Shown: positions 1-11,700 of the stretch, one piece after another
Layout of the letters: every line of letters starts with the position of its first letter
Position numbering within the stretch: the stretch's first letter is position 1
Source of the DNA: Leptobrachium leishanense
Taxonomy: Eukaryota; Chordata; Amphibia; Anura; Megophryidae
Length of the DNA: 64,000 nt
Assembly (NCBI GenBank): GCA_009667805.1
Contig: CM019066.1
Span: 682,001 to 746,000, forward strand
Direction: 5' to 3'
Translations under genes and position numbers: made by a program
The notes under the pieces: generated by a model
Database searches by the model: none
Told to the model about the DNA's origin: nothing
Seen by the model: only the letters and a program-made list of their open reading frames with translations

Positions 1-366
1 CAGAAGATGGCCTATGAGAAGAAAATTCAAAAGAAGTACAAGAATTTAACATACAGTGATGGAGATGAGGTCCTGCGTCACAACATGAGGAAGCGTGGTA
101 GAAAAGTAGGAAGAATGGAACCTGACTTCTCTGGGCCTTATATAATCCAGGCAATGTGTGGCAAGGTGATTACATTGTCTAATTCAGACGGGGTTACTTT
201 ACAGAAGAAGATTAATGTAGACCAAATAAAGCCATACAGAAGGTCTGCGGAAACTACATTTCACAGCTACGATGGTGATATCAACAAGCCACTGCATCTT
301 CCTCCAGAAAACGACCATATTGCATGCCACAGAGACCGTCAGCTACTGATATTGACGCAAGAATAA
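1..366 (+). CDS. LTR-retrotransposon integrase, C-terminal end (partial)
   Basis: The frame is open from the window edge to a TAA stop at 364-366, so the real start lies outside the window; an internal ATG is at 7. About 120 residues are visible. The stretch with DGDEVL, then a basic KRGRK, then FSGPYII and a final DQIKPYRR matches the layout of the small beta-barrel and tail at the end of Ty3/gypsy-type integrases, which bind DNA ends during insertion. The last 45 residues are His-rich and unassigned. The catalytic core is not in the window. A Ginger-type DNA transposon integrase is an alternative. The putative LTR starting about 300 bases downstream favours an LTR element. Confidence 0.6.
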   Translation, partial: QKMAYEKKIQKKYKNLTYSDGDEVLRHNMRKRGRKVGRMEPDFSGPYIIQAMCGKVITLSNSDGVTLQKKINVDQIKPYRRSAETTFHSYDGDINKPLHLPPENDHIACHRDRQLLILTQE

Positions 367-662
367 AAAGGTACAAGCAAGCCCACTACCCAAATAGCTT
401 GCACACATCTGCATTGCCTGTAATGTGCCTTGTTCTGTCCCCTTACAGGGTTATTCACTAAGCACTGAATTCAACCAAATGTCAGCTGAGATCAATGGAG
501 CCCGATGTTAAAGTACAGTGCTCCATCAATTTTCCATTCGTGTGAATTCAGTCTATTTTTACTTTAAAGTTTTTTAAATTAATATACTAAATAATGTTAA
601 TCAATTGGCTTTTTAATAAATTAAATCTTGTGGGTTTTTTTTAAGACCTCCACAAATACATC
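367..662. other. AT-rich spacer between integrase end and putative LTR
   Basis: No open frame of note. It contains a GGTTATTCACTAA motif near 450 that resembles the ends of short inverted-repeat elements elsewhere in the window. No convincing polypurine tract precedes the putative LTR start at 663, which weakens the LTR call. Confidence 0.4.
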
Positions 663-1376
663 TGTAGCGCTGTGTTAAAATCTTGCTGTGGCATTACCTA
701 TTTTTGGCCACAAGATGGAGACAGTCGCGATTAGACACACTGGACATTGAAACTACATTTCCCGGCATGCTTTGCAAGGAGACAGGAAGTGGGTGGGGAC
801 TGGACACTTACATCCTCCACCTCGTGGAGAACGCGCGAGAGCGCGCCAGGGAACGAGAGAAAACAGACGCACTGAAGAGATCGCGAGAGGGCCTAGGCCA
901 AAGCCCGAGGGAAACCTGTCAGTCCGGATTGGATCACTCAACCTGAGGAGAAGGAGACTTGCCAGAACCCAGGCATTGCGGCAGACCGGAGGAATCGAAC
1001 GGAGAGCAGGCGGTGAGCTGGACAAGCTGCATGAAGTCAGACAACGGATCCGGCCGCTAGTATCCCCAGTCAAAATCCGGCGGAGAGACGTCCTGGGTCA
1101 GCGGAGCCTAAAGCAATCGTCGGATGGGTGAGAGGCCTCCAAGGCTGTTTTGTGTTTCAAGGTCAAGCTGCTGTTTTCTCTTTAAAAGTCCACAGGGCCC
1201 CAACTGACTAGTCGAAGACTTTCCTTCAGTAAATTCACTGGCCAGTTGAACAGTAGGGATGTGCGTTTCGGGTTTCGGAATTTTCAAGAAATTTCCCGAT
1301 TCGGGTCTTTCGATTCGGCCGAAAATCCGAAAAGTTTTAGATCCGAAAAAGTAGAATCCGAACCGAATCGAAAAAT

Positions 1377-1660
1377 TTTCGGAATTTCGAATGGACTTGA
1401 AATGTGTCAAATCGAAATCTATTGCTTTGAAACGAGAACAGACTTTCCGAAAAAAACGAAAAATTTACCAAATCGAAAAATTTTCGGAATTTTCGAATGG
1501 ACTTGAAATGTGTCAAATCGAAATCTATTGCTTTGAAACGAGAACAGACTTTCCGAAAAAAACGAAAAATTTGCCAAATCGAAAATTTTTCGGAATTTTC
1601 GAATGGACTTGAAATGTGTCAAATCGAAATTTATTTTCCCTCTATTCATGATTTCAGTTC
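1377..1660 (+). repeat. Subterminal tandem repeat, 106-bp period
   Basis: The block beginning TTTTCGGAATTTCGAATGG at about 1377 recurs near 1483 and, partly, near 1589. Each copy carries GACTTTCCGAAAAAAACG and AAATCGAAA motifs. Short CGAAA/TTTCG words in both orientations also fill the right end of the composite (5700-6050 and 12580-12910). They may be subterminal transposase-binding repeats, as in other hAT elements. The small open frames here are a by-product of the repeat. Confidence 0.8.
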
Positions 1661-1899
1661 CATTTGGGATTTCGGTACCATTTCGGTAAATCTGGACATC
1701 GTATATTTAACTAGTATCGGTTATATGGCTGATTCTGTAATTTTTTTTTATTGTTTCCAAAGATCCGATCAGAATATTCGTATTTTGGTCAGATCCGATT
1801 CGTCCGCGGGTCGCGCATGCGCGCGCACATGTCGTAACTTTATTGAGCCAGTTTTATTGACAACTTTTTGAACAAAATTTTTTTTTATTATTCTTCATA

Positions 1900-3821
1900 A
1901 TGGCCGCTGTCAGAGAGGAGACCTCCTCTTCATCTTTTGATGAAGAAGTTCCACCTGCACCCAGGAAAAAACGCGCCCAAAATATGGCGTTTGAGGAGAT
2001 GTTGGAGCTGGTCCGCATCTTTGATACCAAAGATTACGATTGCCAGAAGGGACCTTACCGCAGCAAGAATAACGCCAGGAAGGATCGTATCCTGGACAAG
2101 CTACGCGCCACAATTTTGGAGAAGTTTGGGAAGGACCGGACGAAGGACCAGCTACGGAAACGCTGGTCTGATTTAAAAGTACGGGAGCAGGAGCAGTTGA
2201 GACGCATCCGCCGCGTCATAGCGAAACGTAAGTGTCATGTTATATTGTAAAGCGCTGCGCAAACTGTTGGTGCTATATAAATCCTGTATAATACTAATAA
2301 TGTGCTTGCATGTGCTAATGTGCGCAGAAATACCTTGATTTATCTAGTCCTTTTTTCATGCAATGTGATTGTGTATAGCTTTGCGTTTTCACAATTCGTC
2401 ATACGTGCATTTTTGCCATAGCTTTTCTTTTTTGTGATTTTACGTATTCGTGAAAATTGTGACATTTGATGTATGTAGATGAAGTTACAATGCTGGATTT
2501 CTTTTGGCACTGTGTGTATAGTCTGTAGTGTGTTGGGGGGGGAGGTTGTTGTGATTGAGTGATGCATACGAGATGACCCGCAGTTTGCCCAATATTGACT
2601 CCCACCTGCGCATCAACAAAAATCTCTGCGTCTCTGCTAAGTGATAGGATGGGACATGTAGTTCTTCTGAAAGTGCATCCAAACAGAGCTGCGTTCAATA
2701 CATCCTCAGCAGCTGCTGCAGCAGTGTCATTGAATGCTTTAGATGCAAATTTCAAAACAAAAAATGGTGGATTTCTGTTGTTTCTGCAATATCCACAGTT
2801 TTATTATTAGCAGAAACTGAAAGTGAAACTGAGGCTGAGGCCTTCTATAAAATAACTAAAAGCAGTCGCACAATGCGCTTTGTACGTACACAACACAAAT
2901 ATATAATAGTTTTTATTGAATAAACGTAATGTTTACTTCTGAAAAAAAATATATAAATGAACGGTAATATATGTCTATGTGCAGAGGAAATAAATAAATA
3001 TTTTGTGACTTTAGACCTATGAGATGGGAGTAGTGGGGGGTTAAGCTGGTAGTGGGGTAGTGGAGGGGTGTCGCAATACTTTCGGCAATATAGTGTATAG
3101 ATATACCATTTTTTCCAGTCTGCATTATTTACGTGTTATTTTTTGGATTTGGCAGAAGACAGGAAGAAGAAGGCACAGGACGCCGAATCTGCCCGGGCAG
3201 GGACCAGTGCCCCAGCGGAGGAGGAGGGGGAGCCACGGGCGTCCACCAGCGCTGGTATATACTGTTTTATTTTGCAACGACTTTTGGTCAAAAACAGAAA
3301 CATTTTTTGTTTACTGTATTTTAATTTAATTTTTTTATGTATAGCACAAGAGGAGCAGGAGGAAGAGGAGGATATAGAGAGGCAGCCGGAGCAGCAGGAG
3401 GCCGCCAGTCCAGGTTTTTTTTTTTTACTGTTGTATTTTGTATCGACTTTTGTTCGAAAATAAATCAGTTTTGTTGTTTACTGTATTTTTTATTTCTTTA
3501 ATTTCTTACATATAGCACTGGATATGCAGACGGTGGTGGTGGGGGAGGAGTCGGAGGAGTCGGAGACTCAGGAGGCCGCCAGCACTGGTATATACTACTG
3601 TTATATTTTTTCAAGACTTTCAGTCAAAAATAGAAACCTGCTTTACTTACTGTATTTTCCTTCTTTCATTTATTGGATATATAGAAGGAGAAGCCAGACG
3701 CCGACGGGAGGCGATCGGCGAGCTTCGCCTGGCAGCTACCGCCGTCAACTCCATACAAGAACTGCTCCAGGAACTGCGGGAGCACATAACCAATGCCGCA
3801 GACCTCCTGGAGCAGCAGTGA
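1900..3821 (+). CDS. Myb/SANT-like DNA-binding protein, five-exon gene (copy A)
   Basis: Predicted exons are 1900-2227, 3156-3254, 3345-3413, 3516-3587 and 3685-3821 (TGA). Every intron is GT-AG and phase 1, and the joined frame of 234 codons is open throughout. Exon 1 encodes a Myb/SANT-like domain (residues about 28-105: FEEMLELVRIF, KDYDCQKGPY, then RKRWSDLK near the end) with a basic tail. Exons 2-4 encode acidic, Glu/Ala-rich linker. Exon 5 encodes a basic patch (RRRR) and a heptad-like helix likely to dimerise. Similar small Myb-like proteins accompany transposases in Harbinger and other DNA transposons, where they bind DNA and help nuclear import; that role is inference here. No transposase lies beside it. 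AATAAA is at 4132. Intron 1 (928 bp) includes an L2/SINE-type tail near 2250-2300. Exon-intron structure is predicted only from sequence signals and agreement with copy B. Confidence 0.75.
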
Positions 3822-3828
3822 GACCAAT

Positions 3829-4090
3829 GGCAGCCTCCCTCCTCCAGAATGTGCCTCAGCTGCTCCTGCTCGCGTGCCTTGAGGTCGGACCAGCTTTTTC
3901 TTGAGATGGTCCTTCGTCCAGTCCTTCCCGAACAGCTCCAGGATGGTGGTGCGTAGCTTTTCAAGGATACGATCCTTGCGGGTGTTATTCTTCCTGCCGT
4001 AAGGGCCCATACAGCAATCGTAATCTTTGCAGTCCAAGATGCGGACCAGCTCCAACATCTCCTCAAATGCCAGCAACTTGTTGGGCAGTT
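3829..4090 (-). pseudogene. Inverted copy of Myb-like exon 1 in the 3' UTR of copy A
   Basis: Read on the minus strand, this encodes LAFEEMLELVRIL, KDYDC, RKDRILEKLRTTILELF and KDWTKDH, clearly the same domain as exon 1 of copy A. A frameshift occurs near 3890, at the Trp-Ser-Asp motif. It lies between the stop of copy A (3821) and its AATAAA (4132), so a copy-A transcript would carry exon 1 in sense and about 250 bases of related antisense. Copy B has no such block at the same place. It has no independent start or splice site and is probably a rearranged fragment. Confidence 0.8.
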
Positions 4091-4131
4091 TGCCATCCTT
4101 GGCATGTTCCCTTCCCTATGTTTATGTTGTA

Positions 4132-4137
4132 AATAAA
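4132..4137 (+). promoter_or_regulatory. Putative polyadenylation signal of Myb-like gene A
   Basis: AATAAA lies about 310 bases past the stop codon, followed by a T-rich stretch and GTGTGTGCG-type sequence that is shared with the same position downstream of copy B. Confidence 0.5.
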
Positions 4138-4139
4138 TT

Positions 4140-5690
4140 TTCTATTTTTTCACTATTTTCCTGTTTGTGTGCGTTGCTTTTCCTTACTTAATAAGTTAAT
4201 ATGTATTGCTTGGTTTCCACACTGTTAAAATTATATGTACATAAATGTATTGACATTTCTATGGACCCTTTGTCATAAATTTGTCAACATATTTGTGGCC
4301 ATGAATGTGACTGTGCACATTCTACACTTCCTGCCTGGCCAAAAAATGTCACACACTAACACAACCTTGTTGTACTGCCTTGAGATTTGATTACCGACGT
4401 GGCCTGGTTTTTTGTTAAGCTTAGGCGATGTCACAACAACACGGATTTTTGTCCACAGTCACATTCATTGTATAACCAAGAATTTATCAAAAAATATTGA
4501 TGGCAGCACTGCATGAAGTCTTCTCCGACACAACCCAAAGATCCTTAGTGCGGCTCAGGTCTAGTTTATTTGTCCCTGTTTGCAGCTTCACACAACACCT
4601 CCTCCCAGCTATGAGCTCTCTCTCTCCCACCGCTGCCCGCTAAGACGCTGCCCGCCAACATGGTCATGTCTTTGCAGGAAGACAACAGCGTGGGGGAACA
4701 GCAGCTGCTGACAGTCCCAAGACCTCGTCACAATGACGTCAGTTTTGGAGTTAACCCCTAACTGTGACCAATGGTGGAGATAGGGGTTCCAATGAACCCC
4801 CTATCTCCCGATCCGCGGCAGCTATCGGTTGGTTAATGTTTGGTATCTTTGGATCGACCAGAGCATGGCCTTTCCAACAATACCAAACATGACAATGTTA
4901 AAAAATAAAAAAATAAAAAATACAGGTTTTTTATTTTGTTTTGTTAATGCAGCAATATTGTTGCCATTTCAATTATAATGTGAACAATGAGGCTGCACTA
5001 AGGATTTTTGTATGGGGTGCGTTTGTTAAAAATAGTGTAATTGTCACCCAAAAAATATAACAAGTCCCCTTTTCAATTTTTTTTAACAAACGCAACTCAT
5101 AAAATATAACCGCAAACACTCGCATGTTAAAATGTGAAAAAAACACTTTACACCTTGTAAAACAAACATTGAAAATTCTAATTTTATTGCATTTTTTGTT
5201 ATAATATACAGACAGGACATGACGCATACATATGATAATGATATATTATGAATCATCTGCCGAGTCTGCCGGAAAGAACGATATATAACATGTCTGGGTC
5301 ATATTATAAAAGAAGGCTTCAAAACGCGTTTAAACAAGAGGAGCGAAACTGTTAAAAATTAGCTCAGCAGCAGACCGCAGTGAGGAACACAGGCGTGAAG
5401 GGAAGCCGTGAAATGCCTCAGCAGCGAAAGGGTTAATTTATATTTTTGTCTGTTTTAAATCATTTTATTTTATTATTTTTTTTCATTTCAGATCATTTTG
5501 ATCAACAATTTTTCCGTTTTAAAACATTTTTGTTCTGGTTTTTATTTTTAAAGTCAGACCATTCGGGTCAGTTTACCGTTTTTTAAATCGTTTTGTTCTT
5601 TTTTTTTTTCCTTGGCTTTCATACAATTTTTGTAATGTGATTAAATAAATAAAGTTGTGAAATGTATATTCATAAGAAAAAAAGGATCTT
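4140..5690. other. Non-coding interior of composite half A
   Basis: No supported gene. 4740-4930 resembles the repeat at 24930-25060 (shared TATCTCCCGATC and GGCCTTTCCAA motifs). 5088-5335 is repeated directly at 8368-8612. A CTCAGCAGCGAAAGGGTTAA motif ends near 5436. The rest is AT-rich. Confidence 0.6.
5088..5335 (+). repeat. Direct repeat shared with 8368-8612
   Basis: Shared words include AACTCATA, AAAATATAACCGCAAAC, GAAAATTCTAATTTTATTGC and CCGAGTCTGCC. Both copies end near AGGCTTCAAAA. This shows that the composite contains duplicated element interiors outside the Myb-like genes. Confidence 0.8.
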
Positions 5691-6067
5691 TATTTAATAA
5701 AAAAAAAAAACACGATAGAATCGCCAGAATTATCGTATCGTCAGAATGAATTATCGGATCCGAAAAAAAAAACTAAAATTTATTATAAAAAAAATATATA
5801 AAGTATAAAAAAGTAAACCATAGTACTTTACATCAAAACGAATAGAGTTAGACACTTTGAAACGAGGAGAACAGACGTTCCGAAAAAAAAGAAAATTTCC
5901 GAAATCACGAAAAGTCGATACAAAAAACGAGCAAAGTGACCCGAAAACACGAAAAATGGTCGATATTCCAAAAAAATTTACACAATCGAAAATTTTAAAC
6001 ATCAGAACAAATCGAACCGAAAAAAAAAAAAAAATCGGTGCACAAGCCTATTAATATCTGACATCCC

Positions 6068-6173
6068 GATGTGAAACATCAGGACTTTTGCATTAGATTT
6101 CTACCATTTTTATTTTTTTAACTTCTGGATAGTCGAAAATCGATCTATCCAAAAAGTCCCAATGTTTCACATC
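6068..6173. repeat. Short hairpin element (inverted repeat)
   Basis: GATGTGAAACATC at 6068 is followed about 90 bases later by its near reverse complement ending at 6173. The inner CTGGATAG/CTATCC words also pair. It resembles a small foldback element lodged next to the inner end of half A. Confidence 0.6.
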
Positions 6174-6233
6174 ATTCTGAACTTTGTTTGGATAGAGTAA
6201 GTCCGTGGGCGTGTGGCCGTTAAATGTATATAC

Positions 6234-7398
6234 CAGTGGCGTCGTAACATGGGGGCGGGGGTGCGGCCCGCACCAGGTGACACCCGCCTTTAGGGTGACA
6301 CCATCACCCTAAGGGCGGGTGTCTCACCCTCTGCCGCGTTTTTCGCTCGCTGCGAGCGTCCGAAGCATGCAGCTTCGGCGCTCGCCTGGAGGAAACACGT
6401 CACCACTCACCAGCCAATCGCGGCTGGTCACGTGGCTCCCCCTGGCGAGCCCCCAAGCTGCGCGCCCCACTGGACGCTCTGAGGGAGCGAAAAAGGCGGT
6501 GGAGGTGAGCTGGGGCCATTATCATGAGGTGCTGGGGCATTCCATGTGCTGGGGCAAATCCATGAGGAGCTGTGGCATATCCATGTGTGAGCTGGGGCAT
6601 ATCCACGAGGAGCTGGGGCATATCCACGAGGAGCTGGGGCATATCCACGAGGAGCTGGGGCATATCCACGAGGAGCTGGGGCATATCCACGAGGAGCTGG
6701 GGCATATCCACGAGGAGCTGGGGCAAATCCATGTGTGAGCTGGGGCATATCCTTGAGCTGCTGGGGCATTTCATGTGCTGGGGCAGTATCCACGAGGTGC
6801 TGGGGCATATCCACGAGGAGCTGGGGCATATCCACGAGGAGCTGGGGCAAATACATGTGTGAGCTGGGGCATATCCATGTGCTGGGGCAGGGCATATCCA
6901 CGAGGTGCTGGGGCATATCCACGAGGAGCTGGGGCATATCCACGAGGAGCTGGGGCAAATCCATGTGTGAGCTGGGGCATATCCTTGAGCTGCTGGGGCA
7001 TTTCATGTGCTGGGGCAGTATCCACGAGGTGCTGGGGCATATCCACGAGGAGCTGGGGCAAATACATGTGTGAGCTGGGGCAATATATATCCATGGGTGA
7101 GCTGCTGGGGGCAATATATATCCAGAGCTGCTGGGGGCAATATATATCCATGTGTGCTTTCACTGCCTTCAAACAGGCACCGTACTTGCTGGCAGTTGGC
7201 AAAAATTTGTGTGAGCATATGAGAGAGCTCCACAGCAATAAACCTCACAGTAATGTGCGCTGTGTGTATGAGCATTCAGTGTTATATGGGAGTACTGATT
7301 TAGGAGTAAGAGTTGTTAAAAAAAAAATGTAAACCTCGGGGGGGGGGGGACATCATAAGTTACCGCACCGTGTGACACCAACCCTAGTGACGCCACTG
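6234..7398. mobile_element. Non-autonomous hAT-like element with CAGTGGCGTC ends
   Basis: The ends CAGTGGCGTC (6234) and GACGCCACTG (7398) are inverted repeats. The flanking 8-mers gtatatac (6226-6233) and gtatatat (7399-7406) differ at one base, as expected of an aged hAT duplication. The interior is mostly a 21-bp minisatellite. No transposase was found. Confidence 0.8.
6500..7160 (+). repeat. 21-bp minisatellite with higher-order structure
   Basis: The unit GAGGAGCTGGGGCATATCCAC repeats about 30 times with variants. Six near-perfect units lie at about 6600-6730. A longer block with a CTTGAGCTGCTGGGGCATTT variant occurs twice (about 6736-6850 and 6967-7062), which indicates higher-order duplication. 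Because 21 is divisible by 3, all frames on both strands stay open and give heptapeptide repeats such as EELGHIH; these are not genes. Confidence 0.95.
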
Positions 7399-7829
7399 GT
7401 ATATATACATTAAAATTTTATAACCATCAGCACACTGGATGGATTGGATATACTATAGCACTGTTTTAGTCCAGCGTCCTGATCCTGAGTTCCTGACCGT
7501 TAGAAAATCTGACTGCCCCTGCCTGCCGCTGCCAGTGCCTGCCTGCCTCTCTCTATACTCTATATACCCTATATGTTATTATTTCCATTGATCCGATATT
7601 TCTGTTGATATGATAATTCTATCGAGATACGATAATTCTGTCGTAGTCGGATCATTTACGTCCGTGGTTCGCGCGCGCATGATGATGGAATATGTCCATG
7701 ATGAGATTGATATACGCGCGTTTGTCCGTCTCCATTACGGCCTGTCGTAAACTTTACGGAGCCATTGTATGTAGACAGAGTTTGAGAATTTTTTGGTCAG
7801 ACCAAATTAAAAAACCATCCCGACCCATC

Positions 7830-8217
7830 ATGGCTCAAACTCAAAGAGAGTCCTATTGGACGCCGCCGGACAGTGCGGACACGTCATCCCCTTCCACCCC
7901 AGAGAAACCATGAAGTGGTCCACCCAGCAACATGGCATTTGAGGAGATGCCGGTGGAGCTGGTTCGCATTCGCAATTTCGCATCTTCGAGAAGCATGATG
8001 ACTGTGACTGCTGTAAGAGTGTAAGGGCCCTTACGGCAGGAAGAACAATGTCCGCAAGCCGCAAGGACCGTATCCTGGCTTGCTGCACCGGCACCCTCCT
8101 GGAAAAAGGACCGAAGTAGTAACGAGTGTAACGCGACCAGCTGCGGAAGCGCTGGTCTGACCTGTCCTGAAGAGAAGACGCGTGAGGATTTAGGCACATC
8201 CGGCGTGTCATAGACAA
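7830..8217 (+). pseudogene. Decayed Myb-like exon 1 (copy C)
   Basis: It starts ATGGCTCAAACTCAAAG. A downstream stretch resembling AACATGGCATTTGAGGAGATG, VELVRI, the GGGCCCTTACGGCAGGAAGAA region and a GCGGAAGCGCTGGTCTGA end all match exon 1 of copies A and B, with several frameshifts and a stop after about 25 codons. Upstream sequence from about 7590 resembles the 5' flank of copy A (TCCGTGGTTCGCGCGCGCATG versus TCCGCGGGTCGCGCATGCGC). Confidence 0.75.
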
Positions 8218-8794
8218 AGTACTGTATAGCTTTGCATTTTTTCAGGACTCAGTCTCATACATGCATTTTTGGTTTTGCCATTGCTCTTCTTTTTTGTGAT
8301 ATTACGTATTTGTGAAAATTGTGATATTATTTGATGTATTTACTCTAGATGAATGTGTTAATTTATTTAACAAGTGCAACTCATATAAAATATAACCGCA
8401 AACGTTCGCATGACTTAAAATGGTAAAAAAAAAAAAAAATTACAGTACGCATTGTAAATTATTGAAAATTCTAATTTTATTGCATTATTTGCTTATAATA
8501 CAGACAGGACTTGTTGTATACATCTACTAATGATATATTATGAATCTGCCGAGTCTGCCAGAAAGAATGATATATAAGATGTCTGGGTCATATAATAAAA
8601 TAAGGCTTCAAAAGTTAAATGCAGTAAAAAAATAATTAAAATCAAACTTTTCGGAAATGGTCGTTCGTTCGCGCAACTTTTCGGAAATCGTTCGTTCGGA
8701 TTTTATACGTACGACTGCCGTAAAGTTTCGTTTTTTTTCTCCCGATATTATCGGATTTTAGATAGGCCAAAGTTAAAAGTTACTTACATCCACC

Positions 8795-11700
8795 ATGATG
8801 GCAGCAGCAACTGAAGCAGGCTCCCCCAACTCTAGCCTGAGCGCAGACATGCAAGACACCCCAGGGTCCGCCAGAAGAAATAAGAGGGCGTCTAACATGA
8901 CATTTATGGAGATGGTAGAACTTGTTAGAATTTTTAAAAAATACGATTACGATTGTCGAAAGGGCCCTTACCGCAGCAAAAATAACAGCAGGAAGAAAAC
9001 CATCATTGGGAAGGTACAAAGGACGCTGATCCAAAAATTTGAAGTTGCTCGGACTGATGGACAGCTTCGTAAGCGGTGGTCGGATTTGAAGACGCGCGAG
9101 GAGGAGCAGATGCGTGAAATCCTGCGCGTCATAGCCAAACGTAAGTGTTATGTTATATATATTGTAAAGCGCTGCGCAAACTGTTGGCGCTATATCCTGT
9201 ATATAATAATAATTGCTTGCATCGTGTGCTAAATATAATGTGCACAGAAATACTTTGATTCTCTTTTTTTCTGGACTTAGTCTCATACTTACTTAATACT
9301 TACACACACGACTCATACTTACTTACACACAGGACTCATACATTACTTACACAGTCACACACAGGACTCATATATACACACATGCATTTTGCCAAAGCTC
9401 TTCTTTTTTGTGATTATTTACAATACAATTTTAATACATGAAAATTCAGATTTTTGTTGATGTATTGTCTATGATATGAATTATTTTTATTTATTTACAA
9501 TGCTGTTATTTTGTGTGTTTTTTTTGGCACTGTGGTGTGTGACATGTGTGTGTGACTGACAGTGTGCTGTCACTTTGTGTACCAGGGGAGTATATTAGTA
9601 ACTAGTACTAGAATCACAGGGCCCCATTTCCAAATGTTTTATGGGCCGGGGCCCCCTCCCCCGCATGCAACCTAACACTCGCATAGTATCCCCCCCAAAA
9701 AAAAAACACACGACCACCACTACACTGACACTCATGCATGTTTATATATTTTTTAGTTATAAAGTATTTTACCAGGAAGGATACATTGAGATTTCTCTCA
9801 TTTCAAGTATGGCACAGGTTCACTGGGACAGTACAGTGAGTACACTACCCAACCCCACTACTACCACCCAGAGAGAGAGCCTGGAGGAGTGGGACTGGAG
9901 GAGACATGGGCTCGATCCCAGCAAGAGCACCTCTCCATGTATCCAGTATGTGTCCTGTCCTTGGGCAAGACAGCCTCACGGTGCTAACGCTACATATTAC
10001 TCGCCGTCGCCGCCACCCAGATTGACATACATAAAACCAGAGACATCTCAATGTTATCTGTATCCTTCCTGGAAAACATGAGAAATCTCAATGTATCCTT
10101 TGTGTAAAACGTGACAAATCTCAAACGCCACTATGCAGAGGTGACAGCAGGTCCAACAGAAATTGCATAGCAAATGGTGAACAATAGACAATACATGTCA
10201 TGTACCTGCCTGGCTCCTACTGTCTGTATACATATATACTGTAGTAACTAACTAAGTGTACTACTATATTATATTATGCCACATTTTCATTCATTCCGAA
10301 ACTAAAGTAAACACATCCTCTGGCCTGTCCTTCTCAGCTCCTCAAAGTCTCAAACATCATTTACATAATCTATTGAATGAAGGGAATCATCAGATGACAG
10401 ACACAGATAGTGTGTTTGCTGGAGTCAGACTAACACAACATAGACAAGGTTGAACTTGTGTGAGTCACCCATTAAGTAAGTGAGTCGACTCTCAACCAAG
10501 AGATAGACAAATAAAATAAGAAAAATTCCTTTAGCAAAAATCAACAAATTGAGATTACTCGTCTCTCAATTTTCAAAGCTATTTATAAATTAAATAATAT
10601 ATCCATTCTATACGAAAGAAAGCATTTGACATGACAATCAAATCAATATAGTCGCACTCGCGCCCAGCAAGTTACTTGTATGTTTACAAAAAAAATCTAA
10701 TTTTTACTTTTTTACATAAGAAATAAGGTAATGTATCTATATATTTAAAAACTAAAGTTCGAAGCGTGCCGTGGAGCACTATGTCAGTTCCATGATGTCA
10801 TGACACTATCCTTCTTTGAAATGAACAAACCACCAGAGAAATCTCAATGTATCCTTCCTGTGAAAAGTAAAACAGAGAAATTGCAAAAAATATTTCTCAA
10901 TTCTCACCAATATCAATAATACCCCCATCCACAATATCAAATAAATGTATCCCCCCAATATCAATTCATCCCCCCATATCAATTTATCCAAAAGCATAAA
11001 TCCATTATAAATAAATAAAATAAATAAGTAATAACTAAATATTTTGTGACGTCACTGACTTTAGAACTATGAGATCATGGGAGTAGAGTAGTAGTGGTGG
11101 TGGGTCAAGCTGGTAGGGTAGTGGTGGGTCAAGCTGGTAGGGTAGTGGTGGAGATGGAGAAGAGGAGGTGTGTCGCAATAATACGGTAGTTCGGCAAGTA
11201 GAGTTTATAAATATACAATTTTTTTAAAGTATGCATATTTATTTACGTCTTATTATATTTTTTTATTTGGCAGAAAACACCAGGAAGAAGCAGCAGGCAG
11301 CAGCAGCAGCGGCAACTAATAGTGCCATGGAGCAGGCGGCGTCCAACGAGCAACGGGCGACCACCAGTTCTGGTATATAATATATATATTATATATATAT
11401 AGTAACTAACTATACTACTGTTTTATTTTGCTGCTTGCAATGACTTTAGCTCAAAAACAGAAACCTTTTTTGTTTACTGTGTATTTTCATTTTTTTTTTA
11501 TATATATTAGCAGCACAAGTTTTGCAGCACCAGAACGAGAACTCGGACGATGACGAGGGAGAGAGGGAGCCGCAGGAAGAGGGCGCCAGTCCAGGTTTTT
11601 TTTTTTTACTGTTGTATGTATTTTGCTACGACTTTTGATCAAAAACAGAAACCTTTTTTGTTTACTGTATATTTTCATTTAATTTATTTATATATAGCAC

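Noticed and set aside
772..1131. 119-codon Arg-rich frame in the putative LTR
   Set aside because: GC-rich LTR sequence gives overlapping frames on both strands; no homology recognised.
1246..1871. Four overlapping frames with repeated KSIALKREQTFRKKRK-type peptides
   Set aside because: They are translations of the 106-bp subterminal repeat.
6500..7160. Possible CRISPR-like array
   Set aside because: The 21-bp units are contiguous with no unique spacers, and the genome is eukaryotic.
6319..7332. Several long overlapping frames on both strands (up to 228 codons)
   Set aside because: They arise from the 21-bp minisatellite, which keeps all frames open; no start context, domain or splice evidence.
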